Assembly (NCBI GenBank): GCA_015501075.1 | Contig: JADNYJ010000009.1 | Span: 310,001 to 374,000 of the forward strand | DNA from: Gymnopilus junonius | Lineage: Eukaryota; Basidiomycota; Agaricomycetes; Agaricales; Galerinaceae | Length of the DNA: 64,000 nucleotides | Direction: 5' to 3' | Shown: in pieces, positions 33,886 through 45,896 of the stretch | Numbering within the stretch: position 1 is the stretch's first letter | Layout of the letters: each line of letters opens with the position of its first letter | Made by a program: the position numbers and the translations under genes | Notes under the pieces: model-generated | Seen by the model: the letters and a program-made list of their open reading frames with translations, nothing else | The model's database searches: none | Told to the model about the DNA's origin: nothing

Positions 33886-35728
33886 TTATCCTTCGTTAGT
33901 ACTCCCAGTAGCGTCCGCGGCATCGTCCTCAATCTCAAAATCCGATTCCTCTTCCGGCTTGACAATAGCAGCTTCCGAAGTGGTGTTATCCCCTGACGAC
34001 GACCTCGCCCTCTTCTTTCCCTTCGCATTGGCAAACTGACGAGCTTCAGCTAAAATATCCTCCCACTGTTGCCGGGACAGCTTTTGCATGACACGCTTGA
34101 TCTCCCTCGTCGGCTTCTTCCCTTGGATGGTGTATTTTGGAAGCGTAGCAGGAAAATCCGATGGATTACGCTTGTCGCTGTCACCCCAGTTGTCGCCTGA
34201 GAAATCAGAGAATGGGCGACCAGGTGTGATGTAGGTGCCTGAGCTCCAGCGGGCGATTGCACGATAAGCCTAGAAAAACATGTCATCAGTGTCAACCCTC
34301 GCCAAAAGCTTAGCAACCACACTCACAGATTGAATGGCCGTGATTAGCGCTCCGGACGGCAGTTGGGCTGATTTCAGATGAGCGGGAATAGGAAGAAGGC
34401 GGCCGAGGTGATATCCAAGCGTGCAAGCAATGATACTATGACAAAATATGTTCTAGAAAGATGTCGTCAGCTTAGTAAATAGAAGAATGAGCACCACAGA
34501 CCAGTTTAAGTGGCTTCTCATTGCCCTCGTTGCCCTCAGCACCAGGATCCAGATACTCCTTGTAGTAGAAAGGACGAGACTTGAAATCGCTGTCGAGAGC
34601 CCAGTGGCACCACGTGCTGATATATTCCGGCGACGTATCAGGTAATTCCCGGATGAAGTTGTTCTCCATGTAGGTGATTGTCGTCTGGCCGATCTTGTTG
34701 CACAAGCATCCTGAAAGGCATGTATATGCCGTGCTATTGTCCCTGCTTTTCGCACTGCTTGAGCCGCCATGAGGCACCACCGAGGCTGATGTGGGGGTTG
34801 AGAGATAGGTCGTGGTGGGGAAAAATTCAACTATTCAAGTTCAAGTAGATTAGTTTGCAAGCAATGGAAAATAAGACGGATTACACACTCGAGAGTAAGA
34901 CTTATCCCGACTAATGACAGATGCATCAAAGTCGGCTTTCAGCTTGCATAGTGCAGCATACAAATAAAGTCGTGGGTTTGAGAGAGAGGGTCGCGGATCG
35001 GGAGGAAGGAAAAAGAAATGTGCTTGCGTAAGGCCATACGCTTGAAGCCATGTATCCACGAAGTCTTCAGGTAGATTGAGAGCCTCCAGCAGATCTTCTG
35101 AAGGAGGGAGAGACTCCAAAGAAGGGGAGCAGAGCTCTGATTTTGTCGGTGAAAAGTTTAGGCGAAGACGGCAGCGTGTTTGAAGTCCGGGTGGGCAGCG
35201 TGTTCTCCCAGCTCAGCCTTCTGCTTCTCCTCGCAGCTTTGACCCTGTACAAGTATTCGAGCCTATTGAGTTCCCAGATGGTGGGGTTTCGATCTTCTCA
35301 TAGAACTCCAAGTATCCCTCGAGTCTGTTTTGTGGCTGGGTAGGAAAGGCTCATGAGGATATTGCATGATAGTTGATTCGGACTCGGTCTGAAGAGAACG
35401 GTGAGTGAAAAAAATTGCATGCAAGTGGCACGGACTCACTACTGAAGGTCGTCAGCTTGCTCCTCACTCGCAACCTTGGGGATGTTCGGAACGGTGGCAG
35501 TCGGCTGATGAAAAGTTTCTGGGGCCATGCCAGTTGCAACCCACGTCTCAGCATAGCGAGAGCGCACCATTTTGAGGGGTGTCGAAGGTATTGCCAACTG
35601 AAAAAATGTTCATTAGCAATAGTAAGTATTTAATGTGAACACGATGTCACCTCTATTTCCTCGAGCTGGGAGCTCTCAATGACCTCCGATGAGGGTTCTT
35701 CGATGGTCGGGCATGGCATGCCAAGCAT
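33886..35728 (-). pseudogene. Copy-2 gene of the element, frameshifted
   Basis: Mirror of the copy-1 gene, with ATG at 35728-35726 and stop at 33886. Compared with copy 1 it has +2 in an A run near 35320, -1 in an A run near 35288, -1 in a G run near 35230, +1 in a G run near 35207 and +1 in a T run near 35153. Together these break exon 3. The downstream exons are intact, with isolated changes such as His to Arg in the EAHQFANAKG stretch and Trp to Arg in SWDKSYS. The clustering of indels in runs could reflect a local sequence error rather than decay. Confidence 0.7.
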
Positions 35729-35841
35729 GGGGTGGTGAGTGAAGATGGTGGTGAGAGTCGAAGTTTCAAGCCTTCCGTTCCGATTAGATCTTCATGATAG
35801 CGGTCACAGGTTTAGGTGACCAACGTGCGCCTTAAATATAA

Positions 35842-35907
35842 GCCGTTGTAGCTCAATGGTAAGCAGCGCTGTCTTTTTTGATTGGAACGCATGTTCGAGT
35901 CTCGAGT
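35842..35907 (+). promoter_or_regulatory. tRNA-like Pol III A-box/B-box pair inside element copy 2
   Basis: Identical mirror of the pair at 30841-30906: A-box near 35849, B-box near 35892. Its retention in both copies shows it is part of the element. Confidence 0.55.
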
Positions 35908-36151
35908 ACTGCGTATGAGTGGACTTGGTAGATTTCGGCTATTAGCCACCGCAGAACGTGATGGGACCCTCGAAGTGACACAAGTAATAAAAGAACAGAA
36001 AGATAAGGCTATAGTTAGTAAAATATGTGGTCTACAAAGTGCAAGTGATAAAAAGTGAGTCTGAAGTGTAAGTACCGAAAGGATAAGTGGTCAAAAGTGA
36101 CTAGAAAGTATAAGTATTAAAAGGTGAAGGGGATGGAATTCTTCTGATGCC

Positions 36152-38038
36152 TTGACAAAGTAAATCAACCTCGATTTGTTGCATGTTCATTTTATTTGTC
36201 CCTTTTGTGTCCTTTTCAACGACTGGATCCTCCGAAAAGGAAACTTTGAACGAAATAGCGCGTGGTCATCGATGTCATCGCCCGACGGGGGAATTACACC
36301 TACTCGGGGCTTAAAACTAAAGCATTCCGGATCGATTCTGGACCCCCGGTGGTTAATGGGAACCTGCGATGTTGCGCTGAATAAGAAATCAAGGCTCGTG
36401 CATGTATGTTTACTGCAGGCAGGCAGCCCTCACCGAGCCTTGTCTCTCCAAACGCCCTGTGCATGCTGCCCGGGGTGGCTTACTTGCCTCGAGGCTTCCA
36501 AGCTTATGGGGACCTCGGTAATTGTGGGCGTAGCGAGTGAAGGGAAGTGCTGGAAAGTGTCTACAGGCAGGTGAAAAGAGAGGCCGAAGGAGACTTTGTT
36601 GCTTCGATTTCGACATCCTGGGTCGTGTGCCGAGTCCATAGGCTCAAAGTGTGTCCTCCACCACAAGGGACCAAAAAAAACGCATTTACAACGCGTCTGA
36701 AACCACGAGAGATTTCCTTGTGGGTTGGTCAGGGTTAACATTGAACAATTGCAGTTGCGAAATGCCATCGCTTTAGCCGGGTGCTTGAGTGATTTATGGA
36801 AAGATGGTTTATTGGCACGGTTTCCCTTCATTATTGTTTAGAGTACAATAAAATGTTGGTATGCACTGATAGATACTACACGGAATCACAATAAGCTTGA
36901 TTTCTTATCACAATGCCAAATGACTTGCGACTTATCAACTTGAAGTTGGTGGTTACTGTCGATCTGGGTCTTCATCAGAAATTTCCGTTGCAGAGTGTGT
37001 ACAATGTGTGTAACTTGCAATCTTCTCTTACGTTATGATTTTCATGGTCAAGTCTAAAAGAAGGACAAGGGCCAATAACAATTCGCACCAGAATAGCATC
37101 AACTTCACTGTGTGATACTCGTGCATGATACTTACCCATGCATGTCAAAAAGCTCATCAAGCTCAGCCTCGAATAGACCAGAGTGGGAAGGCCGCTCAGG
37201 CTGGCCCATTGTTCGAATTTTTAACAAGACGTTTTTATTCAAATGTTTTTTTGACAATGATAATTCTACGTCTAAGTAAACCAGGTATAAAAAACCCAAC
37301 GTTTCTCGCTGTGGCAAGATCAGAAAAAGTAATATTTTTGAGGGGGTGTAGAAAAGGGAATTGTTGGAATAATAGGTTAGGGGGAAGAAAAAGAATAAAG
37401 GGAATGAAAGTGTAGATAGGGTACGAATAATAATAAAGTTAATGTATACTTGGAATGTGTATGTGTGTGTGGGAGAGGAGATGGGCTCACAGAGCCTTTG
37501 TACGATGATGTTGATGGTACAGGGCATGGATGGAATGATACGATGTTCGTTGCGGATGATGGATGATGAGACAGAGAAAGAGCGAACAGAGCGACCCAGA
37601 GAGGAAACATGGTACAACGAAGCAAGAGAAAAAAAAAAGGAGAGGGGAAAAAAGTGATGAATCAGAGTTCGTGACAATGCATGAATGAGCGTCTGATGGG
37701 ATGGGATGTGTACAAGATGTGATGGGAGAGCCAAAAAAAAAAAAAAAAAAAGAGAGAGAAAGGGGAAATGCTAGTGGACAGTGAAACCATAAACAAATGG
37801 CGATGACAGTGGGACGGATTAGGATTAGGGAAAGGGTAGAGTATGTATGGCACAAGAAGACGGGAGCGTGTGGGTCATATAGACAGATGGACTGGGTATG
37901 TACATGGGATGGAAGAGAGGCAAAATGCGGCTGTCGACAAGCGACTAAGCGTGAACATGAGGCTGGTATGTTCCAGCTTTGAAACGCCTTTCGGCGTTTT
38001 GAGTGAACCGGTCAAGTTCACAGCAAGGGAGGACAAGC
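36152..38038. other. Intergenic, low-complexity in part
   Basis: No supported gene. Around 37310-37960 the plus strand is a purine-rich stretch. It includes a 19-bp A run at 37733-37751, then GAGAGAGAAAG; frames on either strand there are low-complexity artefacts. Confidence 0.45.
37733..37751. repeat. 19-bp poly-A tract
   Basis: Uninterrupted A19 followed by GA repeats. It lies in the probable 3' flank of the minus-strand gene at 38039. Confidence 0.95.
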
Positions 38039-39022
38039 TCATGAGACATTCGCGACTTCAATAAAGCTGCGCCAGGCCCAATTAGACGAAAGATTAGCGG
38101 TGCTTTGGGTGTCGTCGTCGTTGTGCAAATCAATGAAGCTCTTGAGAGGGAACCAATCCTTGCTTTTTGTTTGCTTCCTGGTGCGCTGTCTGCGAAGTCC
38201 AGTTCCCACAGCGAGATGGCCATTGGGAATGGGAGACTCGGCCCTACGGGGTGGGAGAGGAGCGGATCTGGGGGCTTCGAGGTACTTGGAGGGAGAAGGC
38301 AGAGGCAGGACCATGTCTTCTGGCTCCATGAGACCATTGAGTAGCGTCACCTTGACGTCTGGGAAGTTGAGGCTCTCGAGGTCACTGTCCTCGTCATCAG
38401 CGTCCTGGTCGTCATCATCCTCGTCGTCACTCATGCTCATGAAATTACGCTTGGAGTAGGTGATAGGCGCTGAGCGAGAGCGGCCCTCGAGACGAGCCAG
38501 AGCCTCGGAGCGGTTGTACTTTCTCGCACGCGTAGACACGGTGGAGGAGGACGCGACAGAAACTCGGTGGTTGGACACGGTGACTGTGAGAGCCGGGACA
38601 TTGCGAGGGGAAGAAGCGCGAGCGACTGTGGGGACAGTGAGGTCTAGTGCGGGGAGAGGAAGAAGAGAAGGCAATCGGGGGGGAGTCTGAGAGATCTTTG
38701 GAAGGTCGGGAAGGGTGATAGAGGGCGCAGGCTTTGGAGAGGGGATGGTGCGGAGAGAGTCACGGGAATAGCGCATTCTCAGCGGAGCCGTGGCCGGCAT
38801 TGAAGGGGTTTCTGAGATGGTTCTGGAGAGTGGGTCAGGAGAGAAAGCGAGGGAGAAAAGAACAAGGGACTTGCGGGAAACGGAAGGGCTTCTGAGAGGA
38901 GGCGTTTCGCTTGAGACTGGCTGAGCGCATGGACTGGGACTCGGCGAGGTCGAGGGAGAGATAGGAACGGAATTGATGCTCATCGCGACGGGGCTGGAGA
39001 GTGAAGTAAAAGGCAGAGGCAT
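38039..39022 (-). CDS. Ser/Pro-rich protein with acidic patch, function unknown
   Basis: Single-exon frame of 327 residues from the ATG at 39022 (314 from the next ATG at 38983). The frame extends further upstream without an ATG, so the start is uncertain. The first 150 residues are dominated by Ser, Pro and Thr (SPSTSPSPSPCAQP, SPKPAPSITLPDLPKISQTP). A basic stretch (RARKYNRSEALARLEGRSRS) is followed by the acidic run DDEDDDDQDADDEDSD. The tail has a more conserved look: RRQRTRKQTKSKDWFPLKSF, then IDLHNDDDTQ. It is probably disordered and regulatory. Sustained open frame and composition argue for a real gene; family unknown. Confidence 0.6.
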   Translation of the reverse strand: MPLPFTSLSSPVAMSINSVPISPSTSPSPSPCAQPVSSETPPLRSPSVSRKSLVLFSLAFSPDPLSRTISETPSMPATAPLRMRYSRDSLRTIPSPKPAPSITLPDLPKISQTPPRLPSLLPLPALDLTVPTVARASSPRNVPALTVTVSNHRVSVASSSTVSTRARKYNRSEALARLEGRSRSAPITYSKRNFMSMSDDEDDDDQDADDEDSDLESLNFPDVKVTLLNGLMEPEDMVLPLPSPSKYLEAPRSAPLPPRRAESPIPNGHLAVGTGLRRQRTRKQTKSKDWFPLKSFIDLHNDDDTQSTANLSSNWAWRSFIEVANVS

Positions 39023-39559
39023 GCTCGTGCTGCTGCTGCCGGGGTGTCGGTGGGCAGACTGCCCCTGCGTGTCGGGGAGAGCGGGACATCGGGAGAGACA
39101 GGCCGGGAAAGACGCTCGGACAACAAGCCAGACGTGAAAAAGGGCGAGTAGGGCGAATGCGTGCGGAACATGACAAAGGCAATCCCCAGTTCGTTCAGAC
39201 ACAAATCCTGCCACCTTATATTCAACAATTCCACCCTTTCCTTTTCCGGCATCCAGATCTCAGATTCCCCGAGCGCCCTCTGTCGCCAATCAATCTCCGC
39301 CTAGATCTCCCTCCTCTTTCTGCCTCATGACTCCTCTTTCTTCATTCTCGTCATCCGCCTCCCTCTCTATTGTCTTTATTCCAATTTCGCAATTTCCCTC
39401 TCTCATCCAGCAGTCCCCCCGACGATCGTGAAACCCGTCGGCTTTGCCACAAAGGGGTTCATTGTTCGCTTCCCCTGTCCTGTGCTCAATAAATGAAATT
39501 GCGACTCCCATCAACCGCTTCCACGTCCACTCTCCCTACCCCGACGTCACCTCCCTCCT
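39023..39559. other. Upstream region of the Ser/Pro-rich gene
   Basis: Pyrimidine-rich on the plus strand, and probably promoter and 5' UTR of the minus-strand gene ending at 38039. No other feature seen. Confidence 0.4.
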
Positions 39560-40214
39560 CTACCACCTGTCATCTCCCAGTCTCTGCACTCCAAATCTCA
39601 TCGTCCACCTGAACGCGAGGCTTCTCTTGCTAATTTGTGTCTCCAAACGGATCTGAACGTGATTATCCTCAGTTTGGATCTTCTGTTGTGTCTTCAACGC
39701 GAACGCGTCGGGGTACATACTCTTCGCTCCTTGTCTCTCTTTCTCCAGTGACTCTTGTTCGTTTCTCAATCTCTTATTTTCCTCTGCTGTTTTCCAGAAG
39801 AGGTCGGCCATTTCAACACCACCGACACCGACGAGGGGAGCCACCTCTGTGATTCTCATCGCGTCCCCTTGTTGCTTCTTCTGTACTCTCTGCATACCGC
39901 GACTCCCAGATTCAGGCCTTAGATTCTGCGAGTCGCAAGATCTGTCTCATCATTAATTTATCGTTGACAAGAGAAAAAAAAATTAGACATGTCTTCGCGT
40001 CTTCGAGGCGGGCGCGTTTGAGTAGGTTCATTAGTTCATATATGGGATAACCATCAATTTCAGCACAATAGCGCCAAGCTTCCACCGGTAGGCCTACATC
40101 CAGCACTATCTGAGCTTGTCTTGCCCGCACTCTCATTCTCCGGAAACTCAAGGCGCGATGCCTGGCTCGAGCACGACTGTCTAGACCTTCATATGCGATT
40201 CTACAAGAAAACAC
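39560..40214 (-). CDS. Possible two-exon coiled-coil protein, unverified
   Basis: Two minus-strand frames could join. The upstream one has VGLPVEAWRYCAEIDGYPIY and ELMNLLKRARLEDAK. The downstream one has VEMADLFWKTAEENKRLRNE followed by QESLEKERQGAK, a short coiled coil. The splice between them (about 39966 to 39950) is not fixed, and no start codon in good context was found. A diverged direct repeat of part of this sequence lies at about 40287-40360. Could be a decaying tandem duplicate; the family is not recognised. Confidence 0.25.
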
Positions 40215-40447
40215 GAGGCATCGTAACCCAATCAGTTTCCATCTCTCCCTCTCTCGGTCATATTGGGATCCTCACCGGCGTCACCGCATCCCCTTGTCGC
40301 TCCTTCTCTTCCTTTTCAGTAACAGATTCCCAGATCTGGCGACTTAGATTCCAAGTCGCTTTGGAGCACCTCAGTAGATCTGCCTTGAGTTGCTGTCTTT
40401 TTCTGCTGTCAGTGTGTCAGGCGGGGTTTCCTATCATGCCAAGTTGA

Positions 40448-43400
40448 GAAATTCATAGTTTGGAGCGTGATTGATTTCTTGTATCCTCCGCCGCATCTTC
40501 TTCTTCTTCATTGCACTCTGCATATTGTATTGTGTGAATCATCCTGTGTTCTTGACTTGCAAGTCTTTCAGCTGATTTCAATAACCCTCTTATCATACCG
40601 TTTTTGTCATTATGGACCGCGTTGCCAAATGCAGCTAGTACTAGGCCCGCCCCACGATCACTCATCTGGCGTCGCCGCGCTCGATCTACTCGATCATCGT
40701 TACCAGGCCTTATTATGGTAATGTGCGGAGCACAGTGGAGTATGCAGGGGGGAAAACATACACAATTAGTCAACGTTCGTAAAGAGTCAAGAGACCTACA
40801 CCCGCTTGTACTTAAGTACTTACATCTCCCGGTTCTGGAGCTTGATAGGTACATACTTGAACCCTTTATCATAAAGTACTCCAAAGACTATATCATTTTC
40901 ATAGCATATGTCATTGACTCGCTCATACGCAGCGGAGCAACGTCCCGTCGGCAACGATAAATAGTATATTTCCTAATGAAATAATGACATCACCTTTTCA
41001 TTTTGTAAATATATGGACTAGTAGCGATATAGAGATGACTTTTGGCTCCAACACTTCCAGTAAGCAATAGGAGGGATCTCCTAGCATGCCTCTTAAATTT
41101 CCAAGTATCATGGAATAGCATGGAGCCCTATCAGCCAAAGGCTAACCAAAAGAGTACTACCCGCCATGCAAGATGTCTGCCGTGGAAAGCACTATCGATC
41201 ACTATTGGTAATTTCACAATTCAAACCCTTCCATTAGTTCCTATCCAACTTCCGGCCTATCAACTTGAACTCGATAAAGGGCCTCCTATCAAACTTTGTT
41301 TCGATCCCCAACTTGAGCGTTCCGAGACGGCATTGCATTGGCACTGTCGCCTCCCGCTCAACCTCTTATCAGGGCAGTGAAGGTCTGGAGCTTGAGGGAA
41401 AGGAACGTGCACCACCATTGCGGGATGTCGTATGTAGATGTCGATAGATGCGGAACTGGAAGTGGATGTTGACTCTCCGCAATGACTTTACTACGGTTCA
41501 CCTACATAGCCCAGCAATCCAAGATAAGCAAGGCCTGTTTGGACGTGAATGATGATCGATAGAGCGTTCTATCCATGGTGTAAGCAAATATTTTCCGAGG
41601 ATTTGTACATCCGGGGTAACGGACTCGGAGAGCCAGCGCCCAGCTTCAGCGCTTCAGCAGTGGGCCTCTGGTGTGGCTTGGTCAGCCTGGATTGGACCCG
41701 AGTCTGAACTGGAGAGGTTTCACGCTAAATATTGACCATTGGCTTCGCCAGTTTACCTTGTAGCGGTGTCTGTGGGTAACTGTACGTTCCATGTCATGAT
41801 TGGTATCAAGCTATTTTTTTTTCCTCGGTCAATGTCAGGAAATGTGAAGACGGCCTGCGCACGCGCTCGAGTTTCAGGTAGGGCTAGCCACGGCGTGTCG
41901 ATGAAGTCGGTAGCGCCTAGGCAGAAGAGTCAGCAAGACCGATGAACTGGCAGGTAAGCGTGGCCTGGATCAGGAGGATGCGGTATGAGTCGAAACTTTG
42001 CAATGCACAGTAAGGCGCCTCTAGAAGTTTCAAATTTTCACAGTTGCACAGGGAAGGCATTTTGATATGCACAATATGCCATGACTAAACGTTGTTACAG
42101 CACTTAACGCTATTCGGGTAGGATTGTGTCCAGGCTCCTGCGACGTCTAGATGGGGAGGATCGGCTCCGGCCACTCATTGAGATGCCTGTCGGTTGAATG
42201 TTTGACTGTGATACGCCAGGACCCGGTGGCGGCGCTGAGGTTTGAACACGCGTCGACAGGTCAGGGCCAACTGTCATACGTTTGCGTCACGGTCAAAAAC
42301 GTTGGCCGATATCTGAGAGGAAATTTATCCTTGATTTATCCACCGTCCGGATCCCCTACATTCGTTGCCAGAGGCCCAGTGCTGAGAATTCAGAGCAGCA
42401 GGAGTACTTTGTAAAGGAAAAAAAGGACCGACTTTGAGTCATTCGATATTCAACCGCTTCCGGAAAGCGTGCTCTATAACCTGGCTAGGTAACTGTTATT
42501 AGAAATTGACTAGAACCAGAGTACTTACTAATTGAAAATAGCCCTAGCTTTGGTTGCAGGGGCGCTATTGGTTATTGACGTTAATCGGTGTTGATCACTG
42601 AATGAAAAATAGCTGCCTATTGGTCAAAATCCGAGTTCACCCCTAATTGTGGACCTCCAACTCCAAATGGCAAAAACAGTCTCAATGGAGGTGACCGGCG
42701 GATATTTCTGTTTAGCTTTGACCTGTGCTTGTGTGCGCCATTACGACCCAGGGTATTTGAGTGGAGAATTATACGCAGTGGGCAATTGCCAATGTTGTCA
42801 TTGATCATATAACTGGTCAATGTTCTTATTTCGTCGATTCCTCTCGAATCGGTGTTGTAGTAGAGAGCGCCGTACAGGTGTGTAGAGGTGCCTTAGCCTG
42901 AGAGGTGAACCGGTGACGTCTTGTGGACCGATGACATCTTTGGTCATTCTTAATTATAAGTTGTCCGCGTGGCACTAGATGGTATCTTGGGCAGCCAGTG
43001 TGGCTGAGAATGTTGTCCAATGAGGAAAACAAAATACATACAGTCCTCAATGGTCCCACCGTCCTGGGACGGCATCCTGCGGGGAGTCGCGATCAGCTGA
43101 TAATATCTACTCAGGTTTTTGCAATTGGTCCATTGGCAAAGGCCGCAGAGTCCGCGGGGTTGGTACCAGTAACAGCGTTCCAAAATTATTTCAGTGAAAA
43201 TATACAGAAGAACACGATTAACGCAATTCAAGCAAACCTTATTCCTGTAGGGTAGATGGTGGTAGGTTTTGGTAGGTGGTAAAGGCCGGTTACTCATAAT
43301 TCACCGGTTAATTGATCGCCGAGCAAATGGGGATCAACGCTTAAATATAAGCATAGCTGGCCCCATTAGGCAGCATCGGGTTTCGTCGACCGTCAACTCG

Positions 43401-44837
43401 AACCATATTTATGGCTTGTGCACACTGCGCGACATAGATAATTCATTTTGGACTACGTATAACATGGCCCTTCGGGCACGCCTGGCCACGTGGCCAATTT
43501 TTGCGTATAAGAATTCTGAATAGCGCAATGGATTTAGACCTTGGGCTTATTTTTTTCTTTTGGGGAAGCTTCCTAAAACTGAATTCTCTATTCCACTCCA
43601 AAACCTGGTTCACTGAAAGTGACCAGGCATTACGCAAGGGACAATGTATACTGCCGTATGATTAGATTACAATTACTGGGTACATCAGGAACTTGACAAT
43701 TTACTTCTCCGCTTTTGGCACTTTTCTGACTTCCAGCAAGCAAAAAGGTCGAAAAGCGAGGAATTTTCTAAAAATTTCATTACAAATTTCTGATGAACGG
43801 TAACAGTTAGGGTCGCTTTCCGAAAATAGGACGCAGCTTGCCCACTTATTTGCTTCCACGCTTTTCTGCGCATTTTTATGCTTGCGCAAGTCAAAAAAAG
43901 TAAGTTGTAAAACTACTGATGCTACAGGGCAAGTACCTACAGGTGAATACTCTTTTTAGTGTTACCATGGACGCCCGTTAGATATAGCAATGACTTTTTG
44001 CCCTGTCATGCGAAATAAGGCTGCTGATAAATAGCTGGTAAAGGCCTTGTCCAGTCTGTGATACAGATAACGAGCATCAATTCATCACGATTGAGAGTAC
44101 CATGCCGACGTACGAGTTTTAACAAGTAGCGAAAGGCCCCAGGGTTCCACGAATGCCCTAGTACATATAAAGCTTCGTTGACAAAAATGCAGTATTCAAA
44201 TTCGAATGAATTTTCCCAGTGACGGACTTTGAACGCATTCTGTACTTATTAGTCTAAATGCGAAGCCATTTGCCAACTCAACGTAGAGTATTTGTCTTGA
44301 CTTCTGGCGAAGCTTTAAAAGATACATGCAGATTTACCGGACTACGTTGCCTTTGCATATCGTGACTCGACATCTTAGGGGTACCAACTGTTCACAGAAA
44401 CATCGACCAACAAACTCTAAAAGGCTCTAAAATAAAATCTAATCAATCAAAAGTAGCAGGCATTGTAAAAGGGGTATCCAAGCTGTTAGTGCGGTCAAAT
44501 CACTTCGATATCCTATCACCAGGCTCTGGTAACCAAGAATGCATATGTACGTAGCCTTGCTTAATTGAAAACATCAAGGTCAAATCCAAATCTACGACGA
44601 CTTGTTGTTGTAACGACTTACGTATCAAACTTCATGGCGGAGCTGGTGCTGATAAGCCGGTGATTGAAGTCAAGGGAAGCGCTATTGCTGTTATCAAAAG
44701 CCGAAAAGTACTGTGAAAAAAACAACGGTTGCGAAAGCAAATGGTTGGGCAGTGGGAAGTTAAAGGTATTTGGTCGCTCAAAGAGGGGTCGGTTGACAAT
44801 AAGTGCAGATTACTTTTGAGTCTAAGGACGATGACAA
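40448..44837. other. 4.4-kb gene-poor region
   Basis: No frame here has supporting motifs or splice structure. I looked for tRNA boxes, terminal repeats and LTR ends and found none I would defend. Probably old repeat DNA or regulatory spacer. Confidence 0.4.
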
Positions 44838-45896
44838 CTAGTCACCTGTCCACCCAAGCCGCCTAAGGTCCCGGAGACATTCTTCTGTTTCTTGCTTTAC
44901 CTTCGTCCAATCATTGATGATTTGTTGATATCCTCCACTTCCGCCGTCCACTAGCTGGAGCATCGTCTCGTATTCATGTAACTGATGATCTAGCACGTTG
45001 CTGTCGTTTATCATCTTGGCTTCCTCCTTTTGAAGTTCCGAACTAGCGACGGATAATGCTTGCGCAATGTTCCTGCTTTCCGGACTTGGTCGATGATGAT
45101 AGATGGCTCGTTCAGAGCGTGCATTTGTGAGAGATAGTTTAATCAAAGAACTCTCAATAGTCGCTGCTAAAAGATCAATATCAGCAGACCGCGCGTCGTT
45201 GTCGGCAGGAAAGGTCATGACGACCGCATGTTCAAGCTCTCGGCTAAGGTCACTGTGGTTCTCTTTAAGGCTGTTGGCCTTGTCTGTCAGACGACAAGCA
45301 ATTGTCCTGGCTTCATTGTGCAAGCTTTCTATGCCACGTTTGAAAGTCTGAATGACCTCTGGTAAAGAATTTCTGCGTTCCGTGTCCATGAGATAGTCGC
45401 TTGAACCGACATCTGTGTACTTATTGATCAGTGATCGCGGTCTAGAAAGCTAGAGAAACGAAATCAAACCGCCGTAAAAGATATCTGCTAGGGTGCTGAG
45501 TGTAAATTGGACTTCTGCGAGCAATTGTTGCCTGCTTGAGGGATTCAGCTGCAAAGCAGACCGTTAGTATTAGGTGCAGCCAAAAATAATGTTCACGAGG
45601 AGATATTTACATAGTAGCGCGCAGGGGCACCGTAAATGAGCAGCTCGCTCTCCCTAAAAGTATTTCCCAAAGAGTCAGCACCTCCTTCATTTGGAGAGAC
45701 TATTTTGTCGTCGGGAACGGCATTCACGAGCGATGCTAACGTGATATCATGCGAAACCTCCTGCACAGAGATTAAAACTTCGAGAGGGACCCTTTACTAT
45801 GCGACTCACTTGCAATGACACGTCCCACAAGCTGAGAGAACGGAGAAAGTCGGTATAAAGTTTTGCTCGAATTTCCGGGATGCTTTGGAGTGTCAT
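44838..45896 (-). CDS. Coiled-coil protein of unknown function
   Basis: Start ATG at 45896. Exon 1 (45896-45810) gives IPEIRAKLYTDFLRSLSLWD; exon 2 (45760-45611) ends in ESELLIYGAPARYY. Exon 3 starts at 45548 (LNPSSRQQLLAEVQFTLSTL). The last exon carries about 180 residues rich in Glu, Lys, Leu and Gln (FKRGIESLHNEARTIACRL, ASSELQKEEAKMINDSN), predicted coiled coil, and stops at 44838. The join after exon 3 is unresolved: the frame runs through an in-frame TAG near 45460 before the conserved-looking SRPRSLINKYTDVG. Either a weak-donor intron (for example GTCCAA near 45508) or a nonsense change is present. The pattern suits a cytoskeletal, spindle or kinetochore factor, but I cannot assign one. 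Confidence 0.55.

Larger units (their letters stand above)
33623..36149 (-). mobile_element. Unclassified 2.5-kb DNA element, copy 2 (inverted, degraded gene)
   Basis: Inverted near-identical copy of 30598-33122, with the same terminal CATCAGAAGAA repeats and CC on both flanks (33621-33622, 36150-36151). It is 2527 bp against 2525. Differences are few point changes plus a cluster of small homopolymer indels at about 35145-35330. Near identity means recent duplication. Confidence 0.8.

Noticed and set aside
37132..37855. Long minus-strand frames of up to 200 codons
   Set aside because: Extreme Ser/Phe/His/Leu bias comes from a purine-rich low-complexity stretch on the plus strand.
38039..39214. 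391-residue version of the Ser/Pro-rich protein
   Set aside because: It would start at GTG; the first ATG in frame is at 39022.
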